Positions 26,084 through 34,327 of a stretch of DNA of 64,000 bases are shown in pieces. Made by a program: the position numbers and the translations under genes. The notes under the pieces are model-generated. The model saw nothing but the letters and a program-made list of their open reading frames with translations, did not search any database and had not been told where the DNA came from. Numbering within the stretch: position 1 is the first letter of the stretch; every line of letters begins with the position of its first letter. The DNA is from Acidobacteriota bacterium (lineage in GTDB: Bacteria > Acidobacteriota > Vicinamibacteria > Marinacidobacterales > Marinacidobacteraceae), in NCBI GenBank assembly GCA_022826195.1, contig JAJDVI010000066.1:62001-126000 (forward strand), read 5' to 3'.

Positions 26084-27664
26084 ATGCGCCGACTGTTCCC
26101 AGCCCTGATCGCCCTCTTCCTCGCCGCGCCGGTGGCGGCGCAGGACCTCGAGACCCTCCGTCCGGTCGCCGACCAGGGGGCGGCCGAGCGCGCCAAGCTG
26201 GTCCAGGTGATGGTGGACTCCATCTTCAGCTTCGGGGAACTCGGCTTTCAGGAGTTCGAGACCTCCCGCTACCTCACCGACATCCTGCGGGAGAACGGGT
26301 TCGAGGTGGAGGAGGGCATTTCCGGGATTCCGACCGCCTGGATGGCGCGCTGGGGATCCGGTTCCCCGGTGATCGCGCTCGGCAGCGACATCGACGGGAT
26401 CCCGAAGGCGTCGCAGAAGCCGGGCGTCGCGTACCACGACCCGCTGGTCGAGGGGGCGCCGGGCCACGGCGAGGGGCACAACTCCGGGCAGGCGGTGATC
26501 GTCGCCGGCGCGCTGGCCGCCAAGGAGATCATGGAGCGCGAAGGGATTCCCGGGACCATCGCGATCTGGCCGGGCGTCGCCGAGGAACTCCTCGCGACCA
26601 AGGCCTGGTTCATCCGGGACGGCTACTTCGAGGATGTGGACATCTGCATCTTCACCCACGTGTCCTCCCAGTTCGGGGTCAGTTGGGGACAGGGCGGCGG
26701 CAACGGCCTCGTGTCCGTCGAATACACCTTCACGGGCGAGTCGGCGCACTCGGCCGGCGCGCCCTGGCGGGGACGGAGCGCGCTCGACGCGGTGGAGATC
26801 ATGAACGCCGCCTGGAACATCAAGCGGGAGCATCTGCGGCTGCCACACCGCTCGCACTACGTGATCACCAACGGTGGGGACCAGCCGAACGTGGTGCCGC
26901 AGTTGGCGTCCGTCTGGTACTTCTTCCGCGAACTCGACCAGCCCCACATGAAGGAGCTCTTCGACCTGGGCAACGTGATGGCGGAGGCGGCGGCCGCGAT
27001 GACCTCGACCGAGGTCTCCTGGAGCATCCTGGGGCACGCCTATCCGCGCCACTTCAACAAACCGGTGGCGGAAGCGGTCTGGGCCAACATCGAGCGCGTG
27101 GGACTCCCCGAATGGAGCGAAGCGGACCTCGCGCTCGCCAGGGGCCTCCAGCGCGAGCTCGGCGTGGAGGAGCGGGGGCTCGCCACCGAACTCGGCGAAA
27201 TCCGCGGCCCCGCCCGCGAGCCGCGGCTGGGCGGCGGGTCCGACGACATCGGCGACATTTCCTGGGCGGTGCCCACGGTCACCCTGCGTTTCCCCTCGAA
27301 CATCCCGGGCGGCCCCGGTCACCACTGGGCGAACGGGGTGGCGATGGCGACGCCGATCGCCCACAAGGGCGCAGTGGCCGGCGCCCGCGTGATCGCGATG
27401 ACGCTCATGGACCTGTTCCTCGACCCCGAACTGGTCCCGGCCGCGAAGGAGTACTTCGCCGAGCAGACGAAGGACCACCAGTACACGCCGCTGATCGGTC
27501 CGGACGATCCGCCGGCGATCCACCTGAACGAGGAGCGGATGAACTCCTTCCGGGAGGCGATGCGGCCGTTCTACTACGACCCCGACCGCTACGACAGCTA
27601 TCTCGAACAGCTCGGCATCGAGTACCCCACCGTCCGCACCGGGTCGGAGAGTCAGCAGAACTGA
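26084..27664 (+). CDS. secreted M20-family amidohydrolase, AbgB-like, copy 1
   Basis: A 526-residue protein with a signal peptide (MRRLFPALIALFLAAPVAAQ). It matches AbgB-like M20 metallohydrolases (p-aminobenzoyl-glutamate hydrolase B): metal-ligand motif GHGEGHNSGQAV, the dimerisation/lid region with GESAHSAGAPWRGRSALDAVE and the C-terminal SDDIGDISWAVPTV. The substrate is likely an acyl- or aroyl-amino acid or small peptide taken in the periplasm; exact specificity is unknown. Start chosen at ATG 26084 with GAGG upstream; GTG 26081 is adjacent. The next gene is a close tandem paralog. Confidence 0.87.
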   Translation: MRRLFPALIALFLAAPVAAQDLETLRPVADQGAAERAKLVQVMVDSIFSFGELGFQEFETSRYLTDILRENGFEVEEGISGIPTAWMARWGSGSPVIALGSDIDGIPKASQKPGVAYHDPLVEGAPGHGEGHNSGQAVIVAGALAAKEIMEREGIPGTIAIWPGVAEELLATKAWFIRDGYFEDVDICIFTHVSSQFGVSWGQGGGNGLVSVEYTFTGESAHSAGAPWRGRSALDAVEIMNAAWNIKREHLRLPHRSHYVITNGGDQPNVVPQLASVWYFFRELDQPHMKELFDLGNVMAEAAAAMTSTEVSWSILGHAYPRHFNKPVAEAVWANIERVGLPEWSEADLALARGLQRELGVEERGLATELGEIRGPAREPRLGGGSDDIGDISWAVPTVTLRFPSNIPGGPGHHWANGVAMATPIAHKGAVAGARVIAMTLMDLFLDPELVPAAKEYFAEQTKDHQYTPLIGPDDPPAIHLNEERMNSFREAMRPFYYDPDRYDSYLEQLGIEYPTVRTGSESQQN

Positions 27665-27707
27665 CGGATCGGGACCGCTGACCCCGAAGCTCCTACTGTC
27701 CCGCCGG

Positions 27708-27713
27708 TAGAAT
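27708..27713 (+). promoter_or_regulatory. -10 hexamer TAGAAT of second M20 gene
   Basis: Second copy of the promoter region at 26026, carried along in the tandem duplication. Confidence 0.5.
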
Positions 27714-27765
27714 CGCCGCCCGGCGGGCCGGGATGGGCGGCGCCGCCGGAGCGAGGTTTCCCGTG

Positions 27766-29343
27766 ATGCGCCGACTGTTCCCAACCCTGTTCGCCCTGCT
27801 CCTTGCCGCACCGGCGGCGTCGCAGGACCTCGAGACCCTGCGTCCGGTCGCCGACCAGGGGGCGGCCGAGCGCGCCAAGCTGGTGCAGGTGATGGTGGAC
27901 TCGGTCTTCAGCTTCGGCGAACTCGGCTTCCAGGAGTTCGAGACTTCGCGCTACCTCACCGGGATCCTGCGGGAGAACGGGTTCGAGGTGGAGGATGGAA
28001 TCTCCGGGATTCCGACGGCCTGGATGGCGCGCTGGGGATCCGGTTCCCCGGTGATCGCGCTCGGCAGCGACATCGACGGGATTCCGAAGGCGTCGCAGAA
28101 GCCGGGCGTCGCCTACCACGACCCGCTGGTCGAGGGGGCGCCGGGGCACGGCGAGGGCCACAACTCCGGTCAGGCGGTGATCGTCGCCGGCGCGCTGGCC
28201 GCCAAGGAAGTCATGGAGCGGGAGGGGATTCCCGGAACCATCGTGATCTGGCCGGGCGTCGCCGAGGAGCTCGTCGGCACCAAGGCGTGGTTCATCCGCG
28301 ACGGTTATTTCGAGGATGTGGACGTGTGCATCTTCACCCACGTTTCGAATCAGTTCAGCGTCACCTGGGGGCAGGGCAGGGGGAACGGTCTCGTCTCGGT
28401 GGAATACACCTTCACGGGCGAATCCGCGCACTCGGCGGGGGCGCCCTGGCGCGGCCGCAGCGCCCTCGACGCCGTGGAGATCATGAACATGGCGTGGAAC
28501 GTCAAGCGCGAGCATCTGCGCCTTCCGCACCGTTCGCACTACGTCATCACGAACGGCGGGGACCAGCCGAACGTCGTGCCCCAGTTGGCGTCCGTCTGGT
28601 ACTACTTCCGCGAACTCGAACAGCCCGGGATGAAGGAGCTCTTCGAACTGGGCAACACCATGGCGCAGTCTGCCGCCGCCATGACCTCCACCGAGGTGTC
28701 GTGGCGGATTCTGGGTCACGCGTATCCGCGGCATTTCAACAAGCCGGTGGCGGAGGCGGTCTGGGCCAACATCGAGCGGGTCGGGCTTCCGGAATGGAGC
28801 GAAGCCGATCTGGCCCTCGCCAAGGGGCTCCAGCGCGAACTCGGGGTCGAGGAACAGGGGCTCGCGACCGAATTGGGAGAAATGGGCGGCCCGGTGCAGC
28901 CGCCGCGGCTCGGCGGCGGCTCCGATGACATCGGTGACATCTCGTGGGCCGTGCCTACCGTCACCCTGCGCTTCCCGTCCAACATCCCGGGCGGTCCGGG
29001 CCACCACTGGGCGAACGGCGTCGCGATGGCGACCCCGATCGCGCACAAGGGCGCGGTCGCCGGGGCCCGGGTGATCGCCATGACGCTCATGGATCTGCTC
29101 CTGGACCCGGAACTGGTTCCGGCCGCGAAGGAGTACTTCGCCCAGCAGACCGCCGAGCACCAGTACACCCCGCTGATCGGCCCCGACGATCCCCCGGCAA
29201 TCCACCTCAACGAGGATCGGATGGGCGCTTTCCGGGAGACGATGCGGCCGTTCTACTACGACCCGGACAACTACGACACGTATCTGGAGCAGCTCGGGAT
29301 CGAGTATCCGACGGTGCGCAGCGGAGAGGAGCCGGAGAACTGA
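27766..29343 (+). CDS. secreted M20-family amidohydrolase, AbgB-like, copy 2
   Basis: A 525-residue paralog of the preceding protein; by eye most residues are the same along the whole length, including signal peptide, GHGEGHNSGQAV and SDDIGDISWAVPTV. The upstream 70 bp, with promoter and leader, are duplicated too. Differences cluster in short patches (e.g. SWGQGGG versus TWGQGRG, KEIMERE versus KEVMERE). Both copies keep all motifs and no frameshift, so both should be functional; they may differ in substrate range or simply increase dose. Secreted, periplasmic. Confidence 0.87.
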   Translation: MRRLFPTLFALLLAAPAASQDLETLRPVADQGAAERAKLVQVMVDSVFSFGELGFQEFETSRYLTGILRENGFEVEDGISGIPTAWMARWGSGSPVIALGSDIDGIPKASQKPGVAYHDPLVEGAPGHGEGHNSGQAVIVAGALAAKEVMEREGIPGTIVIWPGVAEELVGTKAWFIRDGYFEDVDVCIFTHVSNQFSVTWGQGRGNGLVSVEYTFTGESAHSAGAPWRGRSALDAVEIMNMAWNVKREHLRLPHRSHYVITNGGDQPNVVPQLASVWYYFRELEQPGMKELFELGNTMAQSAAAMTSTEVSWRILGHAYPRHFNKPVAEAVWANIERVGLPEWSEADLALAKGLQRELGVEEQGLATELGEMGGPVQPPRLGGGSDDIGDISWAVPTVTLRFPSNIPGGPGHHWANGVAMATPIAHKGAVAGARVIAMTLMDLLLDPELVPAAKEYFAQQTAEHQYTPLIGPDDPPAIHLNEDRMGAFRETMRPFYYDPDNYDTYLEQLGIEYPTVRSGEEPEN

Positions 29344-29378
29344 CGGGGGTTCCTTCCAACTCGGTCCTGTCGGTGCGG

Positions 29379-29870
29379 ATGTTGCGTTCCCTGCGCTTGC
29401 GGGTCCTGCTCGTGGGAGCCGCCGCCTTCGCGGCCTGCGGCGAGGGCGGGCTGGACACCCCCGTCGCGGTTTCGGCGGATGACGTTGCCCCGCCGGGACC
29501 CCGTGCCGGCGCCGTAGTCGTTTCGGAGGCGCCACAGGTCCATGGCCGGGATCCCTTCGTGCTGAATGACGCGGCGATCGCCGGCGACACCCTGAGCCTC
29601 AACCTTTCGTACGCCGGGGGCTGCGCGCGCCACGAGTTCACCCTGGTCGCTTCGGAGCTGTTTCGGGAATCGGATCCCGTGCAACTCCCGGTGACCCTGG
29701 CGCACGACGCGAACGGTGACTCCTGCGAGGCGTGGCTGACCCAGGACTACGAGTTCGACCTGAGCCTGCTCCGCGACCGTTACCGCCAGGCTTACGGCGG
29801 TGGACCCGGACGGATGGTGCTGTTGTTGGAGGGGGCGCCGGGTGGCGCGTTGCTCTATGTGTTTTCGTAG
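29379..29870 (+). CDS. lipoprotein of unknown function
   Basis: A 163-residue protein with a lipobox (AAAFAAC, lipidation at about Cys 20), then a linker and a domain with SLNLSYAGGCARHEFTL and a C-terminal GRMVLLLEGAPGGALLYVF. The GGCARH segment recalls small periplasmic domains that include a cysteine pair (GGCARH and GDSCEAW), perhaps forming a disulfide. I do not recognise a named family with certainty. It starts 36 bp after the second M20 gene and may share its transcript. Downstream lies gene-free repeat-rich DNA. Confidence 0.75.
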   Translation: MLRSLRLRVLLVGAAAFAACGEGGLDTPVAVSADDVAPPGPRAGAVVVSEAPQVHGRDPFVLNDAAIAGDTLSLNLSYAGGCARHEFTLVASELFRESDPVQLPVTLAHDANGDSCEAWLTQDYEFDLSLLRDRYRQAYGGGPGRMVLLLEGAPGGALLYVFS

Positions 29871-29891
29871 CAGTGCACACCAGGCCGCGCG

Positions 29892-29923
29892 GCGCCGGTC
29901 TGGAGACCGGCGTTCCAAGCCGG
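29892..29923. repeat. REP-like repeat, partial copy C
   Basis: Contains GCCGGTCTGGAGACCGGC plus GTTCCAAGCCGG, the core of the 54-nt element at 29987-30040, in the same orientation. Confidence 0.7.
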
Positions 29924-29986
29924 TGGTGCTATCCGGGTGCTCAACGAAACGCGGGGTTCGCCGCGAGGGCGAATTGGCGTTGCGCC

Positions 29987-30040
29987 GTGCGCGGCGCGGA
30001 GCGCCGCGGTGCCGGTCTGGAGACCGGCGTTCCAAGCCGG
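29987..30040. repeat. REP-like palindromic repeat, copy B
   Basis: Reverse complement of 2022-2075, apparently identical over 54 nt although 28 kb apart. The centre is the palindrome GCCGGTCTGGAGACCGGC. Confidence 0.8.
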
Positions 30041-30114
30041 TGCGCCGTTCGGGGGGAAAGTGTGAAGGGGGGGCGAGCCCCGGGGCGAGCCCCCCTTTCA
30101 CAAGAAAGACAGCG

Positions 30115-30193
30115 CGAATCGGAACTCGCCTGCGTTCGTGAACGGGCCTTATCGTTCAAACCCGTCCAACCCAATGCGGCGAGTTCCGATTCG
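30115..30193. repeat. 16-bp perfect inverted repeat with 47-nt spacer
   Basis: Arms CGAATCGGAACTCGCC (30115-30130) and GGCGAGTTCCGATTCG (30178-30193). Could form a long hairpin; no coding sequence inside. Confidence 0.7.
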
Positions 30194-30207
30194 AGGCACG
30201 AAGTGCC

Positions 30208-30294
30208 GGTCGGGCTGGGGGTGGGGCGCTCGCCCTACCCATCGCCCGACATCGGCTCTTGAAACCGCCTTTGCGCCCCACCCCCAGCCCGACC
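30208..30294. repeat. 22-bp perfect inverted repeat beside tRNA-Leu
   Basis: Arms 30208-30229 and 30273-30294, core GGTCGGGCTGGGGGTGGGGC and its complement, spacer 43 nt. It ends 10 bp from the tRNA-Leu(CAG) 3' end and would form a very stable stem at the end of the tRNA transcript. Confidence 0.75.
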
Positions 30295-30303
30295 AGCGCG
30301 CGG

Positions 30304-30387
30304 TGCCGAAGCAGGGATTTGAACCCTGACACTCGCAAGGAGTACTGCGCCCTGAACGCAGCGCGTCTGCCGTTCCGCCACTTCGGC
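30304..30387 (-). tRNA. tRNA-Leu (anticodon CAG), CCA not encoded
   Basis: Reverse-strand class II tRNA: acceptor arms GCCGAAG/CTTCGGC with discriminator A followed by CCG, anticodon stem CTGCG/CGCAG around loop TTCAGGG giving anticodon CAG, long variable arm, T-loop GGTTCAAATCC. Divergent from rnr, with which it shares a promoter region. Confidence 0.97.
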
Positions 30388-30400
30388 CCGCGGAGCGGGC

Positions 30401-30407
30401 GATTCTA
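30401..30407. promoter_or_regulatory. overlapping divergent -10 elements of tRNA-Leu(CAG) and rnr
   Basis: The heptamer GATTCTA reads TAGAAT on the reverse strand (30407-30402), 14 nt before the tRNA 5' end, and GATTCT on the forward strand, 8 nt before the rnr GTG at 30415. The two -10 hexamers share five base pairs, so only one polymerase could occupy them at a time. Confidence 0.5.
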
Positions 30408-30414
30408 ACAGTCC

Positions 30415-32430
30415 GTGGGCAGGATCCGCCGGCGCGAAAGAGGCCGGCAATCCCCGCGCGATCGCTCGGACGGACGCCCTCCACCCCGCCTGGTTCGGGG
30501 GCGCTTCGAGGGCCGGCCGGAGGGTGACGGGTGGGTGATCCCGGAGGGGCCGGACGGAGCGGAGGACATCCACGTCACCCGCGGCCGGTTGGGTGGGACG
30601 CTCCCGGGTGATCTGGTGGACGTCGAGCTGTCCTTTCGCACCCGGCGCGGACGGCTCGAGGGGGCCGTCGTCCGGGTCGTCCAACGAGGCGCCTCCACGG
30701 TCGTCGGGTTGGTGACGCCGGAACGGACCGTTGCCGTCTGGGACCGGCAGTGGGCGCGCGAAGTCCTGCTCCCGGGAGGCGGGGCGCAGCCGGGAGATCT
30801 CGTCGAAGTGCGTATCCGGCGCTATCCCGCCCCCGGGCAGTCCGTCATCGGCGAGGTGACGTCCGTCTATGGCCCCGCCGACGAGCCCCGGGCGGAACTG
30901 CTCGCGGTCCTTGCGAAGTACTCGATCCGCGACGAGTTCCCGCCGGCGGCGCTCGCCCAGGCGGAGGCCGCGCCCGCGGCGGTCGCCGCCAGCGAGCTCG
31001 GGGTTCGCGAGGACTTCCGCGGCCGGCTGATTCTCACGATGGATCCCGAGGACGCCCGCGATCACGACGACGCGATCGAGGCGGCCGAGCTGCCGGACGG
31101 CGGCTTCGAGATCGGGGTCCACATCGCCGACGTCAGCCACTACGTCCCGCCGGGAAGTCCGGTGGACGAGGAGGCCGCGCGGCGGGGCACCTCGGCCTAT
31201 TTTTCCGAGTGCGCGGTGCCGATGCTGCCGGAAGCGTTGTCCTCGGGTATCTGCTCGCTCTTCCCCGACGTGGACCGGCTCGTCCGGTCAGTGCGCCTGC
31301 GGATCGGCCCGCACGGGCGGCTGCAGGAAGCCCGCTTCTCCCGCGGCGTGATCCGGAGCGCCGCCCGGCTGTCGTACGAGGAGGGTGCGCGTCTCCTCGC
31401 TGGCGCCGGCTCCGGGCCGGTCGGCAGGGCGGTCCGGACCATGGGACGCGCGGCTGCGCTCCTCGCCCGGGCGCGCGCCGGGCGGGGTGCGGTGGACCTC
31501 GATCTGCCGGAACCGGTGGTTACCGCCGACGCCGAGGGGAACCTGCTCGACGCCCGCTACGGGGAGAGAAACGACGCCCACCGGCTCGTCGAGGACTTCA
31601 TGCTGCTCGCGAACCAGGCCGTCGCCGAACGGCTGCGAAGCACGGGCACTCCGGTGCTCCACCGGGTTCACGAGGCCCCCGACGAGACGCGGGTCGATGC
31701 CTTCGAGGACCTGTTGGCCGGCTTCGGCGAACGGTTGCGCGTTCCCTCGGAGCCGCTCCGTCCGGTCCACTGCGCCCGGCTGCTGGCCCGCATCGAGTCC
31801 CGGCCCGAGGCCACCTTCCTGCGCCGCAAGTTGCTTCGCGCGATGCAGAAGGCGGTGTATTCGCCCCGCGGGCAAGGACACTTCGCGCTCGCGCTTCCGG
31901 ACTACACGCACTTCACGTCGCCGATCCGGCGGTACCCGGACCTCGTCGCGCATCGCGCGATCGCCGCGGCAGGCGGGTCATCCCGGGTCCCGGATCCCGA
32001 GACGCTCCCGGCGCTCGCCGCGTCGTGCTCCGAGACCGAGCGGAACGCCGAGGCCGCGGAACGGACCCTGGTCGAACGTCGCATCGCCCGGCTGCTCGCC
32101 GGCCGGCTCGGCGACGCCTTCGCCGCCCGCGTTGCCGAGACGGGCCGTTTCGGTCTCGCCATCGAACTCGACGAGGTCCCCGCGCGGGGGACGGTGCCCA
32201 TGGCGGTGCTCACGGGAGGACGCTTCCGTTTCCACCGCCAGGATCACTCGCTCCGCTGTCCGGTGACCGGCCGGAGCTTCCGGATCGGCGATGCGCTCGA
32301 AGCGCAGCTCGTCCGGGTGGACCCGCTGCGCGGCGACCTGGAGTTCGGGTTGCCCGGGGAAGCCGCCCGCGCGCCGGTGGTTCCTAGGGCGGGGAGGCGT
32401 GATCGAAGACCGCGTCCCCGGGGGCGTTGA
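30415..32430 (+). CDS. rnr: ribonuclease R (RNB-family exoribonuclease)
   Basis: 3'-5' exoribonuclease. The 671-residue protein has a cold-shock-like part (GDLVDVELSFRTRRGRLEG), the RNB catalytic domain with the aspartate cluster DPEDARDHDDAIEA, HIADVSHYV, FTSPIRRYPDL, and a C-terminal S1 domain (ETGRFGLAIELDEVPARGTVPM). It is shorter than E. coli RNase R because the N-terminal helix-turn-helix and the basic tail are reduced. GTG start 8 nt after GATTCT, no Shine-Dalgarno. Its last 47 nt overlap the end of the convergent phoR-like gene. Confidence 0.92.
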   Translation: MGRIRRRERGRQSPRDRSDGRPPPRLVRGRFEGRPEGDGWVIPEGPDGAEDIHVTRGRLGGTLPGDLVDVELSFRTRRGRLEGAVVRVVQRGASTVVGLVTPERTVAVWDRQWAREVLLPGGGAQPGDLVEVRIRRYPAPGQSVIGEVTSVYGPADEPRAELLAVLAKYSIRDEFPPAALAQAEAAPAAVAASELGVREDFRGRLILTMDPEDARDHDDAIEAAELPDGGFEIGVHIADVSHYVPPGSPVDEEAARRGTSAYFSECAVPMLPEALSSGICSLFPDVDRLVRSVRLRIGPHGRLQEARFSRGVIRSAARLSYEEGARLLAGAGSGPVGRAVRTMGRAAALLARARAGRGAVDLDLPEPVVTADAEGNLLDARYGERNDAHRLVEDFMLLANQAVAERLRSTGTPVLHRVHEAPDETRVDAFEDLLAGFGERLRVPSEPLRPVHCARLLARIESRPEATFLRRKLLRAMQKAVYSPRGQGHFALALPDYTHFTSPIRRYPDLVAHRAIAAAGGSSRVPDPETLPALAASCSETERNAEAAERTLVERRIARLLAGRLGDAFAARVAETGRFGLAIELDEVPARGTVPMAVLTGGRFRFHRQDHSLRCPVTGRSFRIGDALEAQLVRVDPLRGDLEFGLPGEAARAPVVPRAGRRDRRPRPRGR

Positions 32431-34327
32431 CCTCGGCGAGTGGGGCGTCCGGCTGGGGCGCCGGAAGGACCACCGTGAACTTGGAGCCCTGCTTCGGGGA
32501 ACTCTCGACCTCGATGCGTCCCCCGAGGACCTCCACGGTGTGCTTCGCGATCGCCAGACCGAGTCCGGTCCCTCCCACCTCCCGGGACCGGGCCGGGTCC
32601 ACCCGGTAGAACCGTTCGAAGATGCGGCCGAGGTGCGCCTTCGGGATGCCCACCCCGTTGTCGCTGACCGAGACGCGCGCTTCCGCGTCGCTGAACCTGG
32701 TCGCGACCTCGATCCGTCCGTCGGAAGCGGAGTACTGGATGGCGTTGTCCACCAGGTTCTGAAGAATCTCCGTGAGCAGGGTGGGATCGGTCTGGACAGG
32801 CCGGGCATCGCTGGATACGGAGGCTGCCAGGCTCCGGTCGCCCGCCTTGAGGCGCGCCGACTCGAGGACGGACTCGACGACGGTTTCGATCCGGACCGGA
32901 ACCGGCTCGGTCTCCAGCTTGCCCGCCTCGATCCGGGCGAGCCGCATCAGGTCGTCCGTCAGGTGGGACAGCCGCACCGCGTGCTGGCGGATGATCCCGA
33001 GGAAGCGCCGCTGCTCGGGTGGCCCTTCGAGGCTGCCGTCGAGGAGCGTCTCCGAAAAACCGCGGATCGCCGTCAGGGGCGTCTTCATTTCGTGCGAGAG
33101 GTTGGCCACGAAGTCGCGGCGCACCCGCTCCAACGCATGGAGTTGGGTCACGTCCATGAGTACCAGAACGGCCCCTGCCGGCCCGGGCTGCTGAGAGCCG
33201 TTCCCTGGATGGGGAGAGGCCGCGGGTCGCTCCGGCTCGATCGGGTGGATGGGGGCGGCGCGGACCAGCACCTCCCGGTCGTTGAGGGAGATTTCCCGCT
33301 CGTCGGACGTGCCTCGCAGCGCCGCCCGCACCATCTTGAGGAGGCGCTTCTTTTCGAGGACGTTTTGAACGTGCCGTCCCCGATAGTCGCGCCAGGACTC
33401 GCCCGGAAGCGAAAGCACCTCACGGAAGGCCCCGTTCACGTACTGGATACGCAGGTCCTCGTCGACCACCGCGACGCCTTCCGCGACGCTCGAGAGGATG
33501 GTCGCGCCCTGGTTCTTCTCCGCGGTCAGGGACTCGAAACTGCGTTGCAACTCCAGCGCCGTCCGGTTCAGCGACGCGAGAAGCTGGTCGAGTTCGTCCA
33601 TCCGCAAGGGAGACGTCTCCGGCGTGAAGTCCCCCCGGGCCACCCGCTCCGAGAACCGGACGAGCCGCGCAATCCGCTCGCCGAAGCGGGCGGCATACCA
33701 GAGCGAAAGCACTGCCGCGACGATGAAGGCGAGCGCCGTCACCGCGATCACCGGAGTCAGGATTGCCCGCACGGTCTCGTCGAGTTGCACGACCGGCTCC
33801 GACAACCGCAGTACCGCGTCGTCCCGCCACGGGAGCCTGACCGCCACGTAGGTGAGTTCCTCGCCCCGGGTGTCGCTGAACCGTTGCGAGCGGCCGTACC
33901 CGGTGGCGAAGGCCGCGAGGATCTCGGGACGGTCCCGGTGGTTGTCCATCGCCCGGGCGTCCTCGTGGGAGTCCGCGAGCACGGTGCCGTCGCTCGCGAT
34001 GAGCGTCACCCGGCGCTCGCGCCGGGTCGGAGTCGCGTCTGCTTCGCCGCCCGCTTCGAAAGAGGCGAGCGCCATGGCCCAGTCCCGAAGCGCCGGCGCC
34101 GAAGTTCCCGCCGGCGCATTCGCGAGTCCCACCTCCAGGACTCCGTCCAGATCGGCGAAGGCGGAGGTGACGGCGCTCTCCCTCACGACCTGGGCGGTGG
34201 TGGCGAGCACCGCGAAGAGGGTTCCCAGCGCAACCAGCAGGCTCGCCGCGGTCAACCGCAGCGCCAGCCGCGACGGTCGGCGGAACCGCCAGCGCCGCAT
34301 CCGCTTCCCGGCCGCAGCCGGCTTCAA
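32384..34327 (-). CDS. PhoR-like sensor histidine kinase
   Basis: A 647-residue membrane kinase: transmembrane helix near residues 22-45, an extracytoplasmic sensing domain (about 50-185), a second helix (about 190-215), HAMP (about 215-265), a PAS domain (about 275-370), HisKA with NLSHEMKTPLTAI and a HATPase domain (NLVDNAIQYS, DNGVGIP, GGTGLGLAIAKH). This is the PhoR/VicK order. The TTG start at 34327 overlaps the stop of the response-regulator gene as TTGA; ATG 34300 is an alternative. The neighbouring Pho-box-like sites and Ppx support phosphate sensing, though no pst or phoU gene is in the window. Confidence 0.88.
   Translation of the reverse strand: MKPAAAGKRMRRWRFRRPSRLALRLTAASLLVALGTLFAVLATTAQVVRESAVTSAFADLDGVLEVGLANAPAGTSAPALRDWAMALASFEAGGEADATPTRRERRVTLIASDGTVLADSHEDARAMDNHRDRPEILAAFATGYGRSQRFSDTRGEELTYVAVRLPWRDDAVLRLSEPVVQLDETVRAILTPVIAVTALAFIVAAVLSLWYAARFGERIARLVRFSERVARGDFTPETSPLRMDELDQLLASLNRTALELQRSFESLTAEKNQGATILSSVAEGVAVVDEDLRIQYVNGAFREVLSLPGESWRDYRGRHVQNVLEKKRLLKMVRAALRGTSDEREISLNDREVLVRAAPIHPIEPERPAASPHPGNGSQQPGPAGAVLVLMDVTQLHALERVRRDFVANLSHEMKTPLTAIRGFSETLLDGSLEGPPEQRRFLGIIRQHAVRLSHLTDDLMRLARIEAGKLETEPVPVRIETVVESVLESARLKAGDRSLAASVSSDARPVQTDPTLLTEILQNLVDNAIQYSASDGRIEVATRFSDAEARVSVSDNGVGIPKAHLGRIFERFYRVDPARSREVGGTGLGLAIAKHTVEVLGGRIEVESSPKQGSKFTVVLPAPQPDAPLAEVNAPGDAVFDHASPP

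Larger units (their letters stand above)
29871..30303. other. 433-bp gene-free stretch full of inverted repeats
   Basis: No credible gene. It holds two REP-like copies (29892-29923, 29987-30040), a G/C-tract hairpin (30061-30102), a 16-bp perfect inverted repeat (30115-30130 with 30178-30193), a small GGCAC/GTGCC hairpin (30195-30207) and a 22-bp perfect inverted repeat (30208-30229 with 30273-30294). It ends at the 3' side of tRNA-Leu(CAG). Confidence 0.75.
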
